A stretch of 64,000 nt of DNA from Orientallactaga sibirica. Its lineage: Eukaryota > Chordata > Mammalia > Rodentia > Dipodidae. Every line of letters starts with the position of its first letter. The stretch's first letter is position 1. A model generated the notes under the pieces. That model saw only the letters and a list, made by a program, of their open reading frames with translations. It made no database searches and was not told the DNA's origin. Position numbers and translations under genes: made by a program. The DNA is taken from positions 12,021,501-12,085,500 of the forward strand of contig JAEOAD010000015.1 of NCBI GenBank assembly GCA_036365145.1, in the 5' to 3' direction. Shown piece by piece: positions 44,412 through 55,449 of the stretch.

Positions 44412-44660
44412 TCATGGCTGTGGTGGTTTGAAAGTGAATAGACTCATGTGTTTGGATATTTTAGCCCCAGCTTGTGGTGCTGTTTGGGAAGGTTGTGGAA
44501 GTTTTACAAGGTGGACCCTTGCTGGAGGAAATGCCACTTGAGACAGGACTTGAGGTGTTATACTCCAGCCCCTCTTGTTGCTTTCACTCTTGGTGTACAT
44601 AAAGGTGTGACACAGACTTCCTCCTTGTAACACACAACCTTTACATGTGCCCACACATAC
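44412..44660 (+). mobile_element. LTR-like repeat, 3' incomplete
   Basis: Begins TGTGGTGGTTTGAAAGTGAA, similar to the start of the LTR at 47072 (TGTGGTAGTTTGAATATATG), then GGTGCTGTTTGGGAAGGTTG and CCTTGCTGGAGGAAATGCCA. These motifs recall MaLR-like rodent LTRs that start TGTGGTGGTTTGA. I find no 3' end or duplication. Confidence 0.5.
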
Positions 44661-45079
44661 ACATGCATGATCAACACACACACACACTCTACCACATAAA
44701 ATGCATGCACACTAGATCCAACCTATAATAGGAACTGATTTTTGCCAGAATAGTGTGACCTTGCTCCCATTTTTCCACTATCTATCCATTAATTCACAAA
44801 AAGCAAATCTTTATCAGGACTCAAGACATCTCTGTTTCCCAAATGGGACTTGAGGTACCAGAGCTTTGGTGATAGTCTGGGAGAGAAGGGAATGGTGATG
44901 ACCCAGAGTGCACAAGGGGAACCAGGAGTAACTATAAATATGGTTATGAGCTGAGAATTAAAGATGAAAGTAATAATTTCTTCTCATTGTTGAGTATACA
45001 TATAAAATGATTCCTTTCCAAAACAAGGTTTGCATGTTGTATGGCTCAAAGCTTAGAAAACTTAATAAAATGCATTTTA
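44661..45079. other. Intergenic stretch, nothing recognised
   Basis: Only a short CA tract at 44675-44690. Confidence 0.5.
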
Positions 45080-45273
45080 CAGTGGTTAAGACTATTGATT
45101 TGGGGTCCAGAATAATTGAATCTCATTCTGACCTTAGTGGCTGCATGACCTCGACAAACCATATACCATTCATGAGTCAAAATTCGTTGAAATGTAAAGT
45201 GAGAATGATAACACTTTGGAGGGACTCTGTGAAAATTAAATGGGTTAATACATGGAACCTGGCACATGGCTGG
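45080..45273 (+). mobile_element. MIR SINE
   Basis: In order: ACAGTGGTTAAGACTATTGA, GGTCCAGAATAATTGAATC, TTAGTGGCTGCATGACCTCG, AAATGTAAAGTGAGAATGAT, GTGAAAATTAAATGGGTTAA and ACCTGGCACATGGCTGG. This is the full MIR order and the clearest ancient SINE here. An LTR has inserted at its 3' end. Confidence 0.88.
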
Positions 45274-45628
45274 TGTAGCAGACAGCTTCAGGTTTGCTGA
45301 GATGAACTTCCAGACCAGGCACAGTTATGGAGGAACAGCTATTTATTGAAATTTACAGATCCAGAGGAAGTTCCATAATGGCTGAAGAAGCTGGCCTGCT
45401 TTCACAGGACCAAACACAAAGAGAAAAGCCATAAGCCAAAAGCCACACAGCACAACTCAGGAACTCCAGCTAGGCACACTTTGCATATCTTCAGATTGAA
45501 ATCCTAAACCCACCACCACACCTTAAGATCAACCCACTGACAATGCCTCCAGACAGGTGGATGTAGATGTAAACAACAAACTAATAAAACACTGAATATA
45601 TTGGGGGCCATCAATTCAAACTACCACA
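45274..45628 (-). mobile_element. Solo LTR, TGTGGTAG type, 355 bp
   Basis: On the plus strand it starts TGTAGCAGACAG and ends AACTACCACA, so the element reads TGTGGTAG to CTGCTACA on the minus strand. A perfect 5-bp repeat GCTGG lies at 45269-45273 and 45629-45633. It is homologous throughout to 47072-47461. The TTCAATAAATA-type poly(A) signal lies about 80 bp from the 3' end in both. A 5-bp duplication with TG...CA ends fits an ERVL/MaLR-like LTR. No coding content. Confidence 0.85.
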
Positions 45629-45633
45629 GCTGG

Positions 45634-46924
45634 CATCCAAGACCCATGGCAATAATAATACTCAGGCCCTGTTACTATATAACAAATATACCACAAAACC
45701 TTTGAGGCAAGTAGAAGAAATAGATTCAAGACTTTTCATAGCTACTGGCAGCAACGGCTGAATTTAAACTGAGGTTTGATCACTCTTGCAGTTAATTCTT
45801 TTGCAATCATAACTCCATGTTTTGTCTTGACTTTGTTAGACTGATGGATATATGTTTAATAATATTTTTGAAAATCTTAAAAGTAATCATTAAGACAATT
45901 AAAACCAGATGTGTACCTATTAAATTTTGGAGAAGGATAAAAGCAAAGACCGCAAGGTTGTCATAATAAAAGAAATATAAAATATACTTAAATATGAAGC
46001 ACACACACAAAGGTGACAGGGCAATAACACCAATTATGGTGACAGAACTGTAACATTAATTAATTATGAAAATAAAAGCAATTGATTTTAATAACCTAAT
46101 TAAAGAACACAATATCCTTTGGTGAATAAAAATAACATTTATAAAACAAGTGTCTGCTCTTTGTAAGGGTCAAGCTTGGAACACAATGACACAGAAAAAG
46201 TTAACATAGTAGGATGGGGAGGGTCTTATTTAGTAAATGCAAACACAGTGAGGACTTAGTATAGAGTGGGCAGTTCATATGTCAATTAGGTACCCCAGCA
46301 TGGTTTTCCAGAATTCCATTTTTTTCTATCCTTTCAGATGAGAGGGCAGAAATTCACTTTATATTTGTGAGGCAGACTGAAAGATCAGGTTTTCAAGAAT
46401 ATTGTGATTACAAAGGGGAATGGATCAGTCCAAAGGTCCTAACTTTGTATTCTGCCACCTTCCTTTGTTGATGGTGCTGTTTTATTCTGACTGCTACTCC
46501 TCTTCCCTGGGAGACTTCCATTGTCCATCATGGAAAGCTTGATGGTAGACCTACACAACTGGCTATTATGTGGAGAGTTAATTTTTGGCACACTTTTCCA
46601 TGAGTCCTACTTCATGACCTCATGCTGGTGTTTGGGTGCTACATGCTTGGTCTTTTTGGGAGAGCTAGTCCCTTCAGATACTTAATCTCTTGAATATTTA
46701 AACAATTGCACCAGAATTATTTCTATAATAAATTATTTATTTTGGGCTCTCAGCATGGTTCTGCTTCCTAATTGAGCCATATAAAATGGAGGTGGAAATG
46801 CCAGCTTTCAATAAAATAACACTGCAGCAGAAGTACTGACTGGTTATATATGTTCCTCTGAAAAATAAAAATAGAGGGTGAAGGTGGACATGAAGAAGGT
46901 ACAATGATTTAATGTATGAAAAAT
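45634..46924. other. Repeat-free stretch
   Basis: No repeat family or exon. 46015-46165 contains several TAATTA-type motifs (CATTAATTAATTATGAAAAT, GATTTTAATAACCTAATTAA) and may be regulatory. Conservation is untested. Confidence 0.4.
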
Positions 46925-46939
46925 AAAAGTAACAAACAG

Positions 46940-47476
46940 AGCCAGGTGTGGTGGCACACGTCTTTAATCCCAGCACTCGGGAGGCAGAGGTGGGAGGATC
47001 ACCATAAGTTCAAGGCCACCCTAAGACTACATAGTGAATTCCAGGTCAGCCTGGGCTAGAGTGACCCTACCTGTGGTAGTTTGAATATATGTCCCCCAAT
47101 ATATTCAATGTTTTATTACTTTATAGTTTGCATCTGCAATCACCTTGCTAGAGGCAAGGTCACTGGGGGCCGGTCTTAAGGTGTGGTGATGGTTTGAGAT
47201 TCCATTGTAAAGATATGCAAATGTGCCTAGCAGGAGTTCCTGCAGTGTGCTGTGTGACCTTTTGGCTGTAGTTTTTGCTCTGTGTGCTGTGGTGGCTGGT
47301 TGGCTTTCTCTCTCTTGCCTGGTCCTGTGAAGAGCAGGCTGCTTCTCCTGCCTTTATGGAACTTCCCCTGGATCTGTAAGCTTCAATAAATAATATCCCT
47401 TCCTCCATAACTGTGCCTGGTCTGGAAGTTCATCTCAGCGAACCTGAAGCTGTCTGCTACACTACCTAGGATAAAA

Positions 47477-47514
<38 letters not shown>

Positions 47515-47521
47515 TGGAAAG
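46940..47521 (+). mobile_element. B1 SINE split by an LTR
   Basis: The B1 body 46940-47071 (GCCAGGTGTGGTGGCACACG to GTGACCCTACC) is followed by an LTR and then by the B1 tail at 47467-47521 (TAGGATAAAAAAAAG with an expanded GAAA tract). A perfect 15-bp repeat AAAAGTAACAAACAG at 46925-46939 and 47522-47536 encloses both, which proves the order: B1 first, then LTR. Confidence 0.93.
47072..47461 (+). mobile_element. Solo LTR, TGTGGTAG type, 390 bp
   Basis: TGTGGTAGTTTGAATATATG to CTGTCTGCTACA, with a perfect 5-bp repeat CTACC at 47067-47071 and 47462-47466. A poly(A) signal region CTTCAATAAATAATATCCC lies near 47380. It is about 35 bp longer than its relative at 45274 and in the opposite orientation, 1.4 kb away. 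Apparently non-autonomous, with no internal region. Confidence 0.88.
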
Positions 47522-47570
47522 AAAAGTAACAAACAGGCAAAAGCTCCTGTAAAAAGATAAGTAAATAATA

Positions 47571-49137
47571 TTAGGTATGACACCATCTTGGGCGGATTAA
47601 GGTTAGGAGCCACAGATGAGTGAGACCATGCGATGATTATCTTTCTTTGATTAGGTGAGCTCAATGAGAATGATCTGTTCCATATTTGACTTTTTTTTTT
47701 CAAATTTCATTGTTTCAGTTTTTCCTTACTGCTGCATAAAATTCTATAGTGTAGATATACCACATCTTTGTTATCCATTCATCTAATGATGGACATCTGG
47801 GTTGATTCCAGCTGTTAGCTATTATGAATTAAGCAGTTATAAACATGGTTGAGCAAATCTCTCTGATCTGAGGCTTGGAGCTTTTAGGATAAATGCCCAG
47901 TAAGGGAATAACTGGATCTGTTGGTAGGTCTATGGTCATCCTTTTCAGGAGTCTCCATGTTGCTTTCCATAATGGTTGAACCATTTTACATTCCCACCAA
48001 CAGTGAAAAAGTGTTCCTACTTCTCCACACCCTTGTCAGCATTTGTTTTCATTAGCTTTTTTTTTTTTTAATGTTAGCTATTCTTACTGGGTTAAGGTGG
48101 AATTTCATAGATGTTTTAATTTGCATTTCCTTGATGATTAGGGCTGTTGAACATTTTCTTAAGTGTGTGTTTGCCATTTGTATTTTTTCCTCTGAGAACT
48201 CCCTATGTAGTTCTCTGCCCCATTTTGTGAATGGGTTGTTTGATGATTTATTGTTTAGGTTTTGGAGTTCTTTGTAAATTACAGTTAGCTTGTCTAGTGC
48301 CAGAGGGTGCTACACAAGTGACTAGGGGAAAATGACTGACATCTCTCCAAACAACTCACAGTCTAAGCTACTCAGCAGTAAACAACCTGACGTGATGCTC
48401 AAACAAGTGCAATAATGGCACACAGCCATGGTGGGTAACCAACTGCTCTTGATTTGGCTAACAGATCCACTCAGTGGAATGGAACTTATAGCTGGAACTG
48501 GTAAACAAGTTAAAACCATGTCCAAAAAATGAGCCCATTCTTCAATATCAAGCTCCTGTCAATTGTGGGCTAGAAAAGGGCCTATGCATATACAATTCTC
48601 TCTAAAATAACAATGGCCATCCCATCTATCCAGTACTGACTTTTCTCTCCATTGGAGAATTTGCTTCTCTTTTTCAGATGGATGCCTAACCTGAAGGAAG
48701 GCTAGACCTATCACTCCTCACCAGAGCCCCAGCTGAAACCATAGAGTAATGGGGGATTTGGGCAAGAGTGCAGCTTTCTTGGTAAACCTGACACTAGAAC
48801 AAGGCTGAAGGAGATAAACACAGAGAACATTCAACTCCCACTAAGCTAGATATCCAGAGACAGAGGCTCCCAAGACCTCAACATGGAAGTAGAACTAAAA
48901 TGAACCCAAAGTGGCTCAGAGAAATTCATGGAAGAGGGAGTGGAAAGAGTGTTAGAGCCACAAGTTGGGTCATTATGCACAGATGTTTTGCCTCTCCCCC
49001 ATAAATGTTGGCTACCCCCATAATGTATGACCCACATTCCCCAATGAGGAGGGTCCCTTCAAAGGGGGGAGGACAGGGAGGAGGCTACCGGAAGCACCAA
49101 CATGAATGTAAAATTTAAATAAAATAAAAAATAAAAT
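47571..49137 (+). mobile_element. L1-B, twin-primed, with perfect 20-bp duplication
   Basis: 48290-49137 is plus-strand L1-B 3' UTR ending in an A-rich tail. 47571-48289 is the inverted 5' segment (minus strand): the ORF2 C-terminus and the first part of the 3' UTR. The perfect repeat AAAAAGATAAGTAAATAATA lies at 47551-47570 and 49138-49157. ORF2 remnants are frameshifted. Confidence 0.95.
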
Positions 49138-49157
49138 AAAAAGATAAGTAAATAATA

Positions 49158-49584
49158 AAGGTTGTTAATCTTTATTCATTAAATACTATATTATATAGAG
49201 GACAATCAGTTAGAAATACAAAGGAAAATGGGAAAACTTGATAGAAATTTCAACAATTCTTTACATACTAAATTACAAAGAAAAATATACATAAAAAAGA
49301 AAAGAAAACATTTAAAGGGGCCATTCTCAGGTTATCCACTAAAATTGTAATTTTTTCAAATTAATGAGAAAAGGAGTCTTTCAATTCAAAGATGAAACAC
49401 TTAGAAAATACTATAAGACAGCATTGGAATATAAAGATATTTAGAATACTATATGCTAAATGAGATAAATGCATAGGTTAATTTTTTATTAATAAAATAT
49501 CAACATAAATTTGAGAAATAAAACATAAACAAAATGCAAAAAAATAAGGAGACACTTTTCAAACCACATGAGGCATAAAAAGAT
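49158..49584. other. AT-rich intergenic stretch, nothing recognised
   Basis: No repeat family or exon seen. Confidence 0.5.
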
Positions 49585-49830
49585 AAAAATCATAGCAACT
49601 TGAGGCCTAGACAATAGGGAGGGAAGGATGGGAGAGAAACATAAAACTGAACCCAAAATAAACTGGTACCATAGAAACCTTCATCCTTGAAAATAGACTA
49701 AAAGGTTGAACCCTCAACAGGAGCATGGGGGAAGCAACTGAAAAGAAAAGGCTTGAAGAGGATGGGATGAAGACTAACCTTAAAATTTGTCCTGCCTTGC
49801 CTTGCCTTGCCCCTTTCTCTCTCTCTCACT

Positions 49831-49894
<64 letters not shown>

Positions 49895-49897
49895 TTT

Positions 49898-49953
<56 letters not shown>

Positions 49954-51070
49954 TTTGTGTTATCTTGGCTCTGGCCTGTAACTCCCAGTATCAGGATGTG
50001 GTCAACACCACATTAAGCTGTTGATCGGAAAGACCTACAAGGTTGAAAGACCCACAAAGTCCCCCAAACAAGACAGAATTCTGTCAATGCACTTGATTAC
50101 CTACCTGAGGTAGATGTCAAGACCTTATTGCTGAAGATACCCTATGCTGTGGAACACAAAGAAGCCTGACTAGAATCTAGAAAAGAGCTAGACCCCAGAC
50201 AGTTAGCTGTCTAGTGCTGGAAAGCACTACATGAGCTATTCTGGGAAAGTGGCCAACAACTGTCCCAGCCACCCAGGGTCTAAACTACTCAGAAGCAAAC
50301 ACTCCTATGTGATGTACACACAAGTGCAATAGTGGCACACAACCTTGGTGGGTTATCAATAGCATTCTGACTGGCTAAGAGTGCCACTCAGTGGAAAGGA
50401 ACCCATATCTGGAATTGGGAAACATGTCAGAATACTATACAGACAATGATTTTGCTCTCCAATGTCAAGCTCCCCTTAATCTTGGGGTAAAAGGGAGGTT
50501 ACGTACATCAAATTCTCTTTGAATAAATAATACTTATCCCATTTAACCTCTAGGGTTAAATCTGAGAGAATCTGCTTCTCTTTTTCAGAAGGTAGTGAGA
50601 CCTGAAGAGATAAACTACCCCTTTGCACTTCAGCCAAGCCACAGCTGAAAACACACAGGCAGTGGGGAGACAAGCAAGAGTGCTGCTTCCATGTTGAACC
50701 TGATAATAAGTGTCAGGCTGTAGGAGACAGACCCTGAGGATACTCAACACCTACCAAAGCAGAGATCCAGAGGCTCCTAAGAGCTCATCACTGAAGTAGA
50801 CTTAAAACTCACCCACCACGGCTCAGGGAGTTTTACAGAAGAGGGGTCAGAAAGACTGTAAGCCACAGATTGAGACATCATGCCCAGAGGCATTGCCTCC
50901 CTCACCCACAAAATAACTGCTGCTCCCACAATGCATAACACACAACCACATGGGAAATACCTGCAACCCTAATCAATGAGGAAGGCCCCCTTCAGAAAGG
51001 AGACAGGAATGAAGGAAAGGATGGTACCAACAAGTGATGTATCCCCACTAAGTATGTCCATAATTAATAA
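49585..51070 (+). mobile_element. L1-B 3' UTR, plus strand
   Basis: Contains nearly the whole 3' UTR: ACTTGAGGCCTAGACAATAG, CTGAACCCAAAATAAACTGG, a polypyrimidine tract expanded to (CTTT)n, CTGGCCTGTAACTCCCAGTA, GTTAGCTGTCTAGTGCTGG, TTGCACTTCAGCCAAGCCAC and the end ATTAATAAAAAAATTTAAAA. The flanks AAAAATCATAG (near 49580) and AAAAATGATAG (near 51079) may be the target duplication. Confidence 0.9.
49829..49952 (+). repeat. (CTTT)n expansion in L1-B 3' UTR
   Basis: About 30 tetranucleotide units with one TTTTTT interruption near 49893. It lies at the natural polypyrimidine tract of this 3' UTR, seen unexpanded at 22950-23000 on the other strand. Confidence 0.96.
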
Positions 51071-51239
51071 AAAAATTTAAAAATGATAGAAATGCAACGG
51101 AAAAACATATCAGATACTAAGTAAAATTCATTTTAGATGTTACCCTACTGTTTTAATAGTTATACCATGTTAAATTGTAAGTTACTAAATTTGAAACTCA
51201 AAAAAATATGTGAGGATCTCTTGTCAGTTAAGTTTTTAT

Positions 51240-51608
51240 GGTGTTTGTATGTGTGTATGTGCACGTATGTTTATATGTGTGTGGCCATGCATGTGTATAT
51301 GAGTGCTTTGCACCTCTGTGCATACATACTTCTGGAAGGCAGATATCAGTATTATCTTCCCCAGTCACACTTTCAACCTCATTTTTTGAGACTTGGTCTG
51401 TCATTGAAACTAGAACTCATGTATTTGGTGAGATTAGTTAACCAGTAAACCCTAAGGGTTCACCTTTCTCCATGTCCCCAATGCTGGGATGACAGGCACA
51501 CCACCACTATACCTGGCATTTTTATTTGTCTATTAAAAGAATTTGAACTCAAGTCCTCTTACTAGTGTGGCAAAAACTTTACCCACTGAGTCATCTCCTT
51601 CGCTCCCA
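51240..51608 (-). mobile_element. B3-type SINE, diverged
   Basis: Minus strand: GTGTGTGGCCATGCATGTGT, ATTTTTTGAGACTTGGTCTG, AATGCTGGGATGACAGGCAC and a head CCCACTGAGTCATCTCC. Preceded by TG-rich sequence. Confidence 0.72.
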
Positions 51609-51639
51609 GCTAGATATTGTGAATCTGTTTAATGTTGAA

Positions 51640-52250
51640 TAAATTCATCAATTTTATCTTGTAATTATAATTTACATTCCACAAGTTATAAAGGAAGTTG
51701 AATATCTTTTGGATAGTCTTAAATTTAAATTTCTTTCACTACTTATACTTTTAGCTCACTTTTCAATTTTTACCTTATGCTATTGATTTAGTAGAGTTTT
51801 TATTTGTTAATTAATTACTGTTTAATTAAGTGTCTTTCCAATAATTTTTCTCATGCTGTCCTTTGCTCTTCTAAAAGTTCTCAAACTCATATGTACAAAA
51901 TTGTATATTGTAACTGCTTTTAATAATAGAATGCTAACAAAGACTTTTCTGTGTGAACTGTTTTTAGGCCAAGTAACTTTTTCTTAATAAAAACTTCATT
52001 AAGAATGTTAAAGGATTGTATTCATCAATGGATTTAGTAGTAAACATTTAGTTTGTATGCTACTGTTTTGTCATCAGTGGACATCATATGGTATTTCTAT
52101 TAATATTTTCCTTTGAACTACAAACTACTATTGTCTTTTATAAATAACAAAATTATTTAATATTGGGGCAATGTATGCTATCGATTTATTTTATTGAACT
52201 TTGGCCAGAGACAGTGATTGCTTTATAAATTGGTTGATATCTGTTAATAT
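51640..52250 (-). mobile_element. Older L1, ORF2 fragment, very diverged
   Basis: AATTTACATTCCACAAGTTA, GTTGAATATCTTTTGGATAG, TTAGCTCACTTTTCAATTTT and GTAGAGTTTTTATTTGTTAA follow old L1 ORF2 tail complements in order. A similar short piece lies at 55385-55448. Confidence 0.5.
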
Positions 52251-52870
52251 CTCCCCATGAACTCGCACGGTACTAATTTTCTATTACTGCATACTCAAAC
52301 ATCATAAATATCATTACTTCTGATGGTACCCATAGCAGAAGAAATGTAAGAGCCTGAGGATAGGCAGGAGTACTGTGGAAATCTATCTTTCAGATATTAC
52401 TTGGCCATTTACTCATGAATTCAGAGCAGTGGTGGTTGCCTTCACAAGACCTAAACAAGACTGAGCCCATCAATCTTTCATCTTGGGTAGCTGAAGAGCT
52501 CATGAAGCCCTGCCCCTCCCTGAGTAGCTATTGGCAGTTAATGGAGTGAATGGTTGTCAGGGCCAAGCAAGTATTTTCTTCATGATGTGCCACTAGCAAA
52601 TTGTCTATGATCCAGAAAATAATCCCTCATCAATACACATGTAAGCAAACTAGCTAAAGTCAGTGGGTCACAAAAAAATTGGCATCACAGTCCAAGGGAG
52701 TCAGTTGGGAAGAAGGAGTTTGGAAGGAGCAGGAAGGGGCCAAGAGAAGGTAACAGAGGAGTGAATGTATTAAAATGGCTTAGATACATGTATACATTGT
52801 AAGAAATAAATTAAGAGATAGCATCCATTTAACTAACTTAGATCTGGAGGTCAGAAAGCCCATGTAGCAT
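52251..52870 (+). other. Possible old L1 3' end (Lx-like), otherwise unrecognised
   Basis: 52640-52815 has TCAGTGGGTCACAAAAAAAT, a purine-rich GGAAGAAGGAGTTTGGAAGG stretch and GATACATGTATACATTGTAA with AGAAATAAATTAAG. This resembles the end of old rodent L1s. Low confidence. Confidence 0.3.
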
Positions 52871-53098
52871 AGTGGGTTCTTTGCTCAGGTTCTCATGGTG
52901 CAGACATCATAATGTCAGTAAACTAGAGTTCTTATCTGGAGGCTCTGGAGAAGAATCCACTTCATCTTCCAGAAAACATTATGATACAATCTATTCTTCA
53001 CCTTGGGTCATGTCTGAGTTATGTTCAGCTTCTACAGGCTATTTTCAGTTTAAGCCAGCTGACCCTCTCCATCTTGACACCCAGCAATATAAATTGTT

Positions 53099-53114
53099 TT
53101 CTCTCTCTCTCTCA

Positions 53115-53185
<71 letters not shown>

Positions 53186-53395
53186 TCCTTCCTTCCTTTC
53201 TCTCTCTCTCTTTCTTTCTTTTCCTTCCTTCCTTCCTTCTTTCCTTCCTTTCTCTCTCTCTCTTTCTTTCTTTTCCTTCCTTCCTTCCTTCCTTCCTTCC
53301 TTCCTTCCTTCCTTCCTTCCTTCCTTCCTTCTTTCCTTCCTTGCTTCCTTTTTTCCTTCCCCTTTCCTCCCTTTTTTCCTTTCTTCTTTCCATAA
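53099..53395 (+). repeat. (CTTT)n/(CCTT)n pyrimidine tract, about 300 bp
   Basis: Runs of CTTT, then CCTT, with CTCTCTCT spacers occurring twice. The longest open frames here (53112-53484) are purely low-complexity. Confidence 0.97.
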
Positions 53396-53399
53396 TAAT

Positions 53400-53513
53400 T
53401 TCTTTAAAAAATTTTTTTATTTATGTACTTGAGAGAGACAGAGAAAGGAAAAAATGGAGAGGAAAAGAGAGAGAGAGAGAATAAGAATGAATAGGCAAGA
53501 GCCTTCTGCCACT

Positions 53514-53558
<45 letters not shown>

Positions 53559-53705
53559 CAGATGCATGTACCACCTTGTGTGCATTATGCAAACTGAGTG
53601 CTTGCATCACCTTGTGAGTCTGGCTCACATGGGACCTGGAGAGTCAAACATGGGTCCTTAGGTTTTTCAGGCAAGCACCTTAATTACTAAGCCATCTCTC
53701 TAGCC
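53400..53705 (-). mobile_element. DIP-type SINE, subfamily III, with internal poly(A)
   Basis: Minus strand. The body is split at CTGC-A(n)-CTCCAG by about 40 A (53515-53555). The centre has an extra block of about 37 bp (TGTGCATTATGCAAACTGAG, then CATCACCTTGTGAG), also seen at 61400-61460. The head ends ATCTCTCTAGCC. Confidence 0.88.
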
Positions 53706-53724
53706 TTGTAGATATAATTTTTAA

Positions 53725-54459
53725 AAATAATTTATTATTTTGTTTATATTATTCTAATTTCACATCCATATTGGTGACTCCATTATCCCCCTCCCTGTCC
53801 TGCCCCCTTCAAAGGGACCCTCATCAATGGGAATGTGGGTCATGCATTGTGGGGGTAGTCAAGAATTATGGGCGATAAGCCAAGTCTCTATGCATAATGA
53901 CCCAACTTGTGGCTCTAACACTCTTTCCACCCCCTCTTCTGTGAATTTCCCTGAGCCACGTTGGGATCATTTTAGTTCTACTTCAGTGGTGAGGTTTTGG
54001 CAGTCTCTGTGTCTCTGGATATCTGAATTATTAGGAGTTGGATGTTCTCTATGTTTATCTCCTTCAGCCTTTTTCTGGTGTCATGGTCACCCAGAAATCT
54101 ATACTCTTGCCCTTTCCCTGCATTACTCTATGGTTTTAGCTGGGGCCCTGGTGAGGTGTGATAGGCTGATCCTTCCTTCAGGTTTGTTGTCTTTCTGAAA
54201 AAGATAAGCAAATTCTCCAGTGGAGAGAGAAGTTAGTACTAGATAGATGGAATGGCCATAGTTATTTTAGAGAGAATTTTATACAAGTGGGCCCTCTTCT
54301 AGCCCACATTTGGTGGGAGCTTGATCTTGGAGATGGCTCATTTTTTTGTACATGGTTTTGACTTATTTCCCAGTTCCAGAAATGAGTTCCATTCCAGTGA
54401 GTGGATCTATTAGCCAAATCAAGAGCAGTTGGTTACCCATGATGTCTGTGTGCCACTAC
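53725..54459 (-). mobile_element. L1-B 3' UTR with perfect 18-bp duplication
   Basis: 5'-truncated minus-strand L1-B, 735 bp, with CCCAACTTGTGGCTCTAACA and AAAGATAAGCAAATTCTCC. The perfect repeat TGTAGATATAATTTTTAA lies at 53707-53724 and 54460-54477. The left copy overlaps the edge of the neighbouring SINE head region, so this L1 inserted beside an existing SINE. Confidence 0.95.
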
Positions 54460-54477
54460 TGTAGATATAATTTTTAA

Positions 54478-55384
54478 GTAAGAAAAACAACCATGCCTAT
54501 CTTGGCTACATTGGATTTTAAGATAAAATTTTGTATATTTGCATATTTGTAATTTGAAAACTTCCAAATTTTTAGACTAATGCAGCATTCTAGGAAGTGC
54601 TTCATCTAATATTTGGCATATGTAGGCCATTAAATATTAATTATTATCAATATTCTTATTAATAAACTGTGTAAAATTGAATAAGTGAAATTAGGCATGA
54701 ATGAGTGAAGTAACAAATGAAAGTACAAAGATCAAGAGAACTACAGAGGAAAGAACTTTCTGCCTTGGAGTTAGAAAAATCATCACAGAAGTGACTGAAC
54801 TGGAACTCATCACTGCAGGATGTATTAATTCATATGGCAGAGAAGGCTGCAGACGAACATTCTTAGCAGGTGGAATAGCTTGGAAATCCATGGCTTTGTA
54901 CTAAAAACAAAAACTGTCACATGCAGGAACTAGTCAATGATCTGGGAAGGGTCCTCAGAATTTTGTTGACAGCATTTCATCTGAGTGTGAAACAATGAAT
55001 CAACATCTCTAATGTCCATGGTTTAAATTGATTTGAATTTAGAATAAAAAAGGATGTTTCTCTCTGCCATATATAGGATATAAGAAATGATATTTTTACT
55101 TTTTTAAAACCAAATATCATTATCTTTGAATCATGTTTATTTAAAGATGATATTGCATCCCAACAGCATTATAGTACAAAACACTCTGTGCCCACTGACC
55201 TCTTGAGAACATTGGTGCACTGGACTAGGTTGCTGTCAGTAAATTCCTGTTGTGCTCCTAGCTAAGACAGTAAGATCAGAAGAAAAAAAGACCAGATGTC
55301 TATTTGAATCACCAGCACTTCTGGCACCCCTGTTTTTGCTTTACAGTGGCACGCGTGTGCGTGCATGTGTGTGATGTGTATGTA
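54478..55384. other. Intergenic stretch, nothing recognised
   Basis: Short opposed frames around 54691-54904 show no domain. No repeat family seen. Confidence 0.5.
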
Positions 55385-55448
55385 TTATAATTTGCATTCA
55401 ATTAGTTATAAAAGGAGTTGAATATCTTTTGGATACTTTTAAATTTTT
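55385..55448 (-). mobile_element. Older L1 ORF2 sliver
   Basis: ATTATAATTTGCATTCAATT and GGAGTTGAATATCTTTTGGA align with 51664-51730 and with old L1 ORF2 complements. Confidence 0.45.
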
Positions 55449-55449
55449 A

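Noticed and set aside
49725..50024. Hydrophobic FLSFFLSF-type frames resembling membrane proteins
   Set aside because: A microsatellite inside an L1 3' UTR read in three frames.
52872..53484. Frames of 186, 167 and 93 codons made of Leu/Phe/Ser or Lys/Glu/Arg repeats
   Set aside because: They are translations of a (CTTT)n/(CCTT)n microsatellite.
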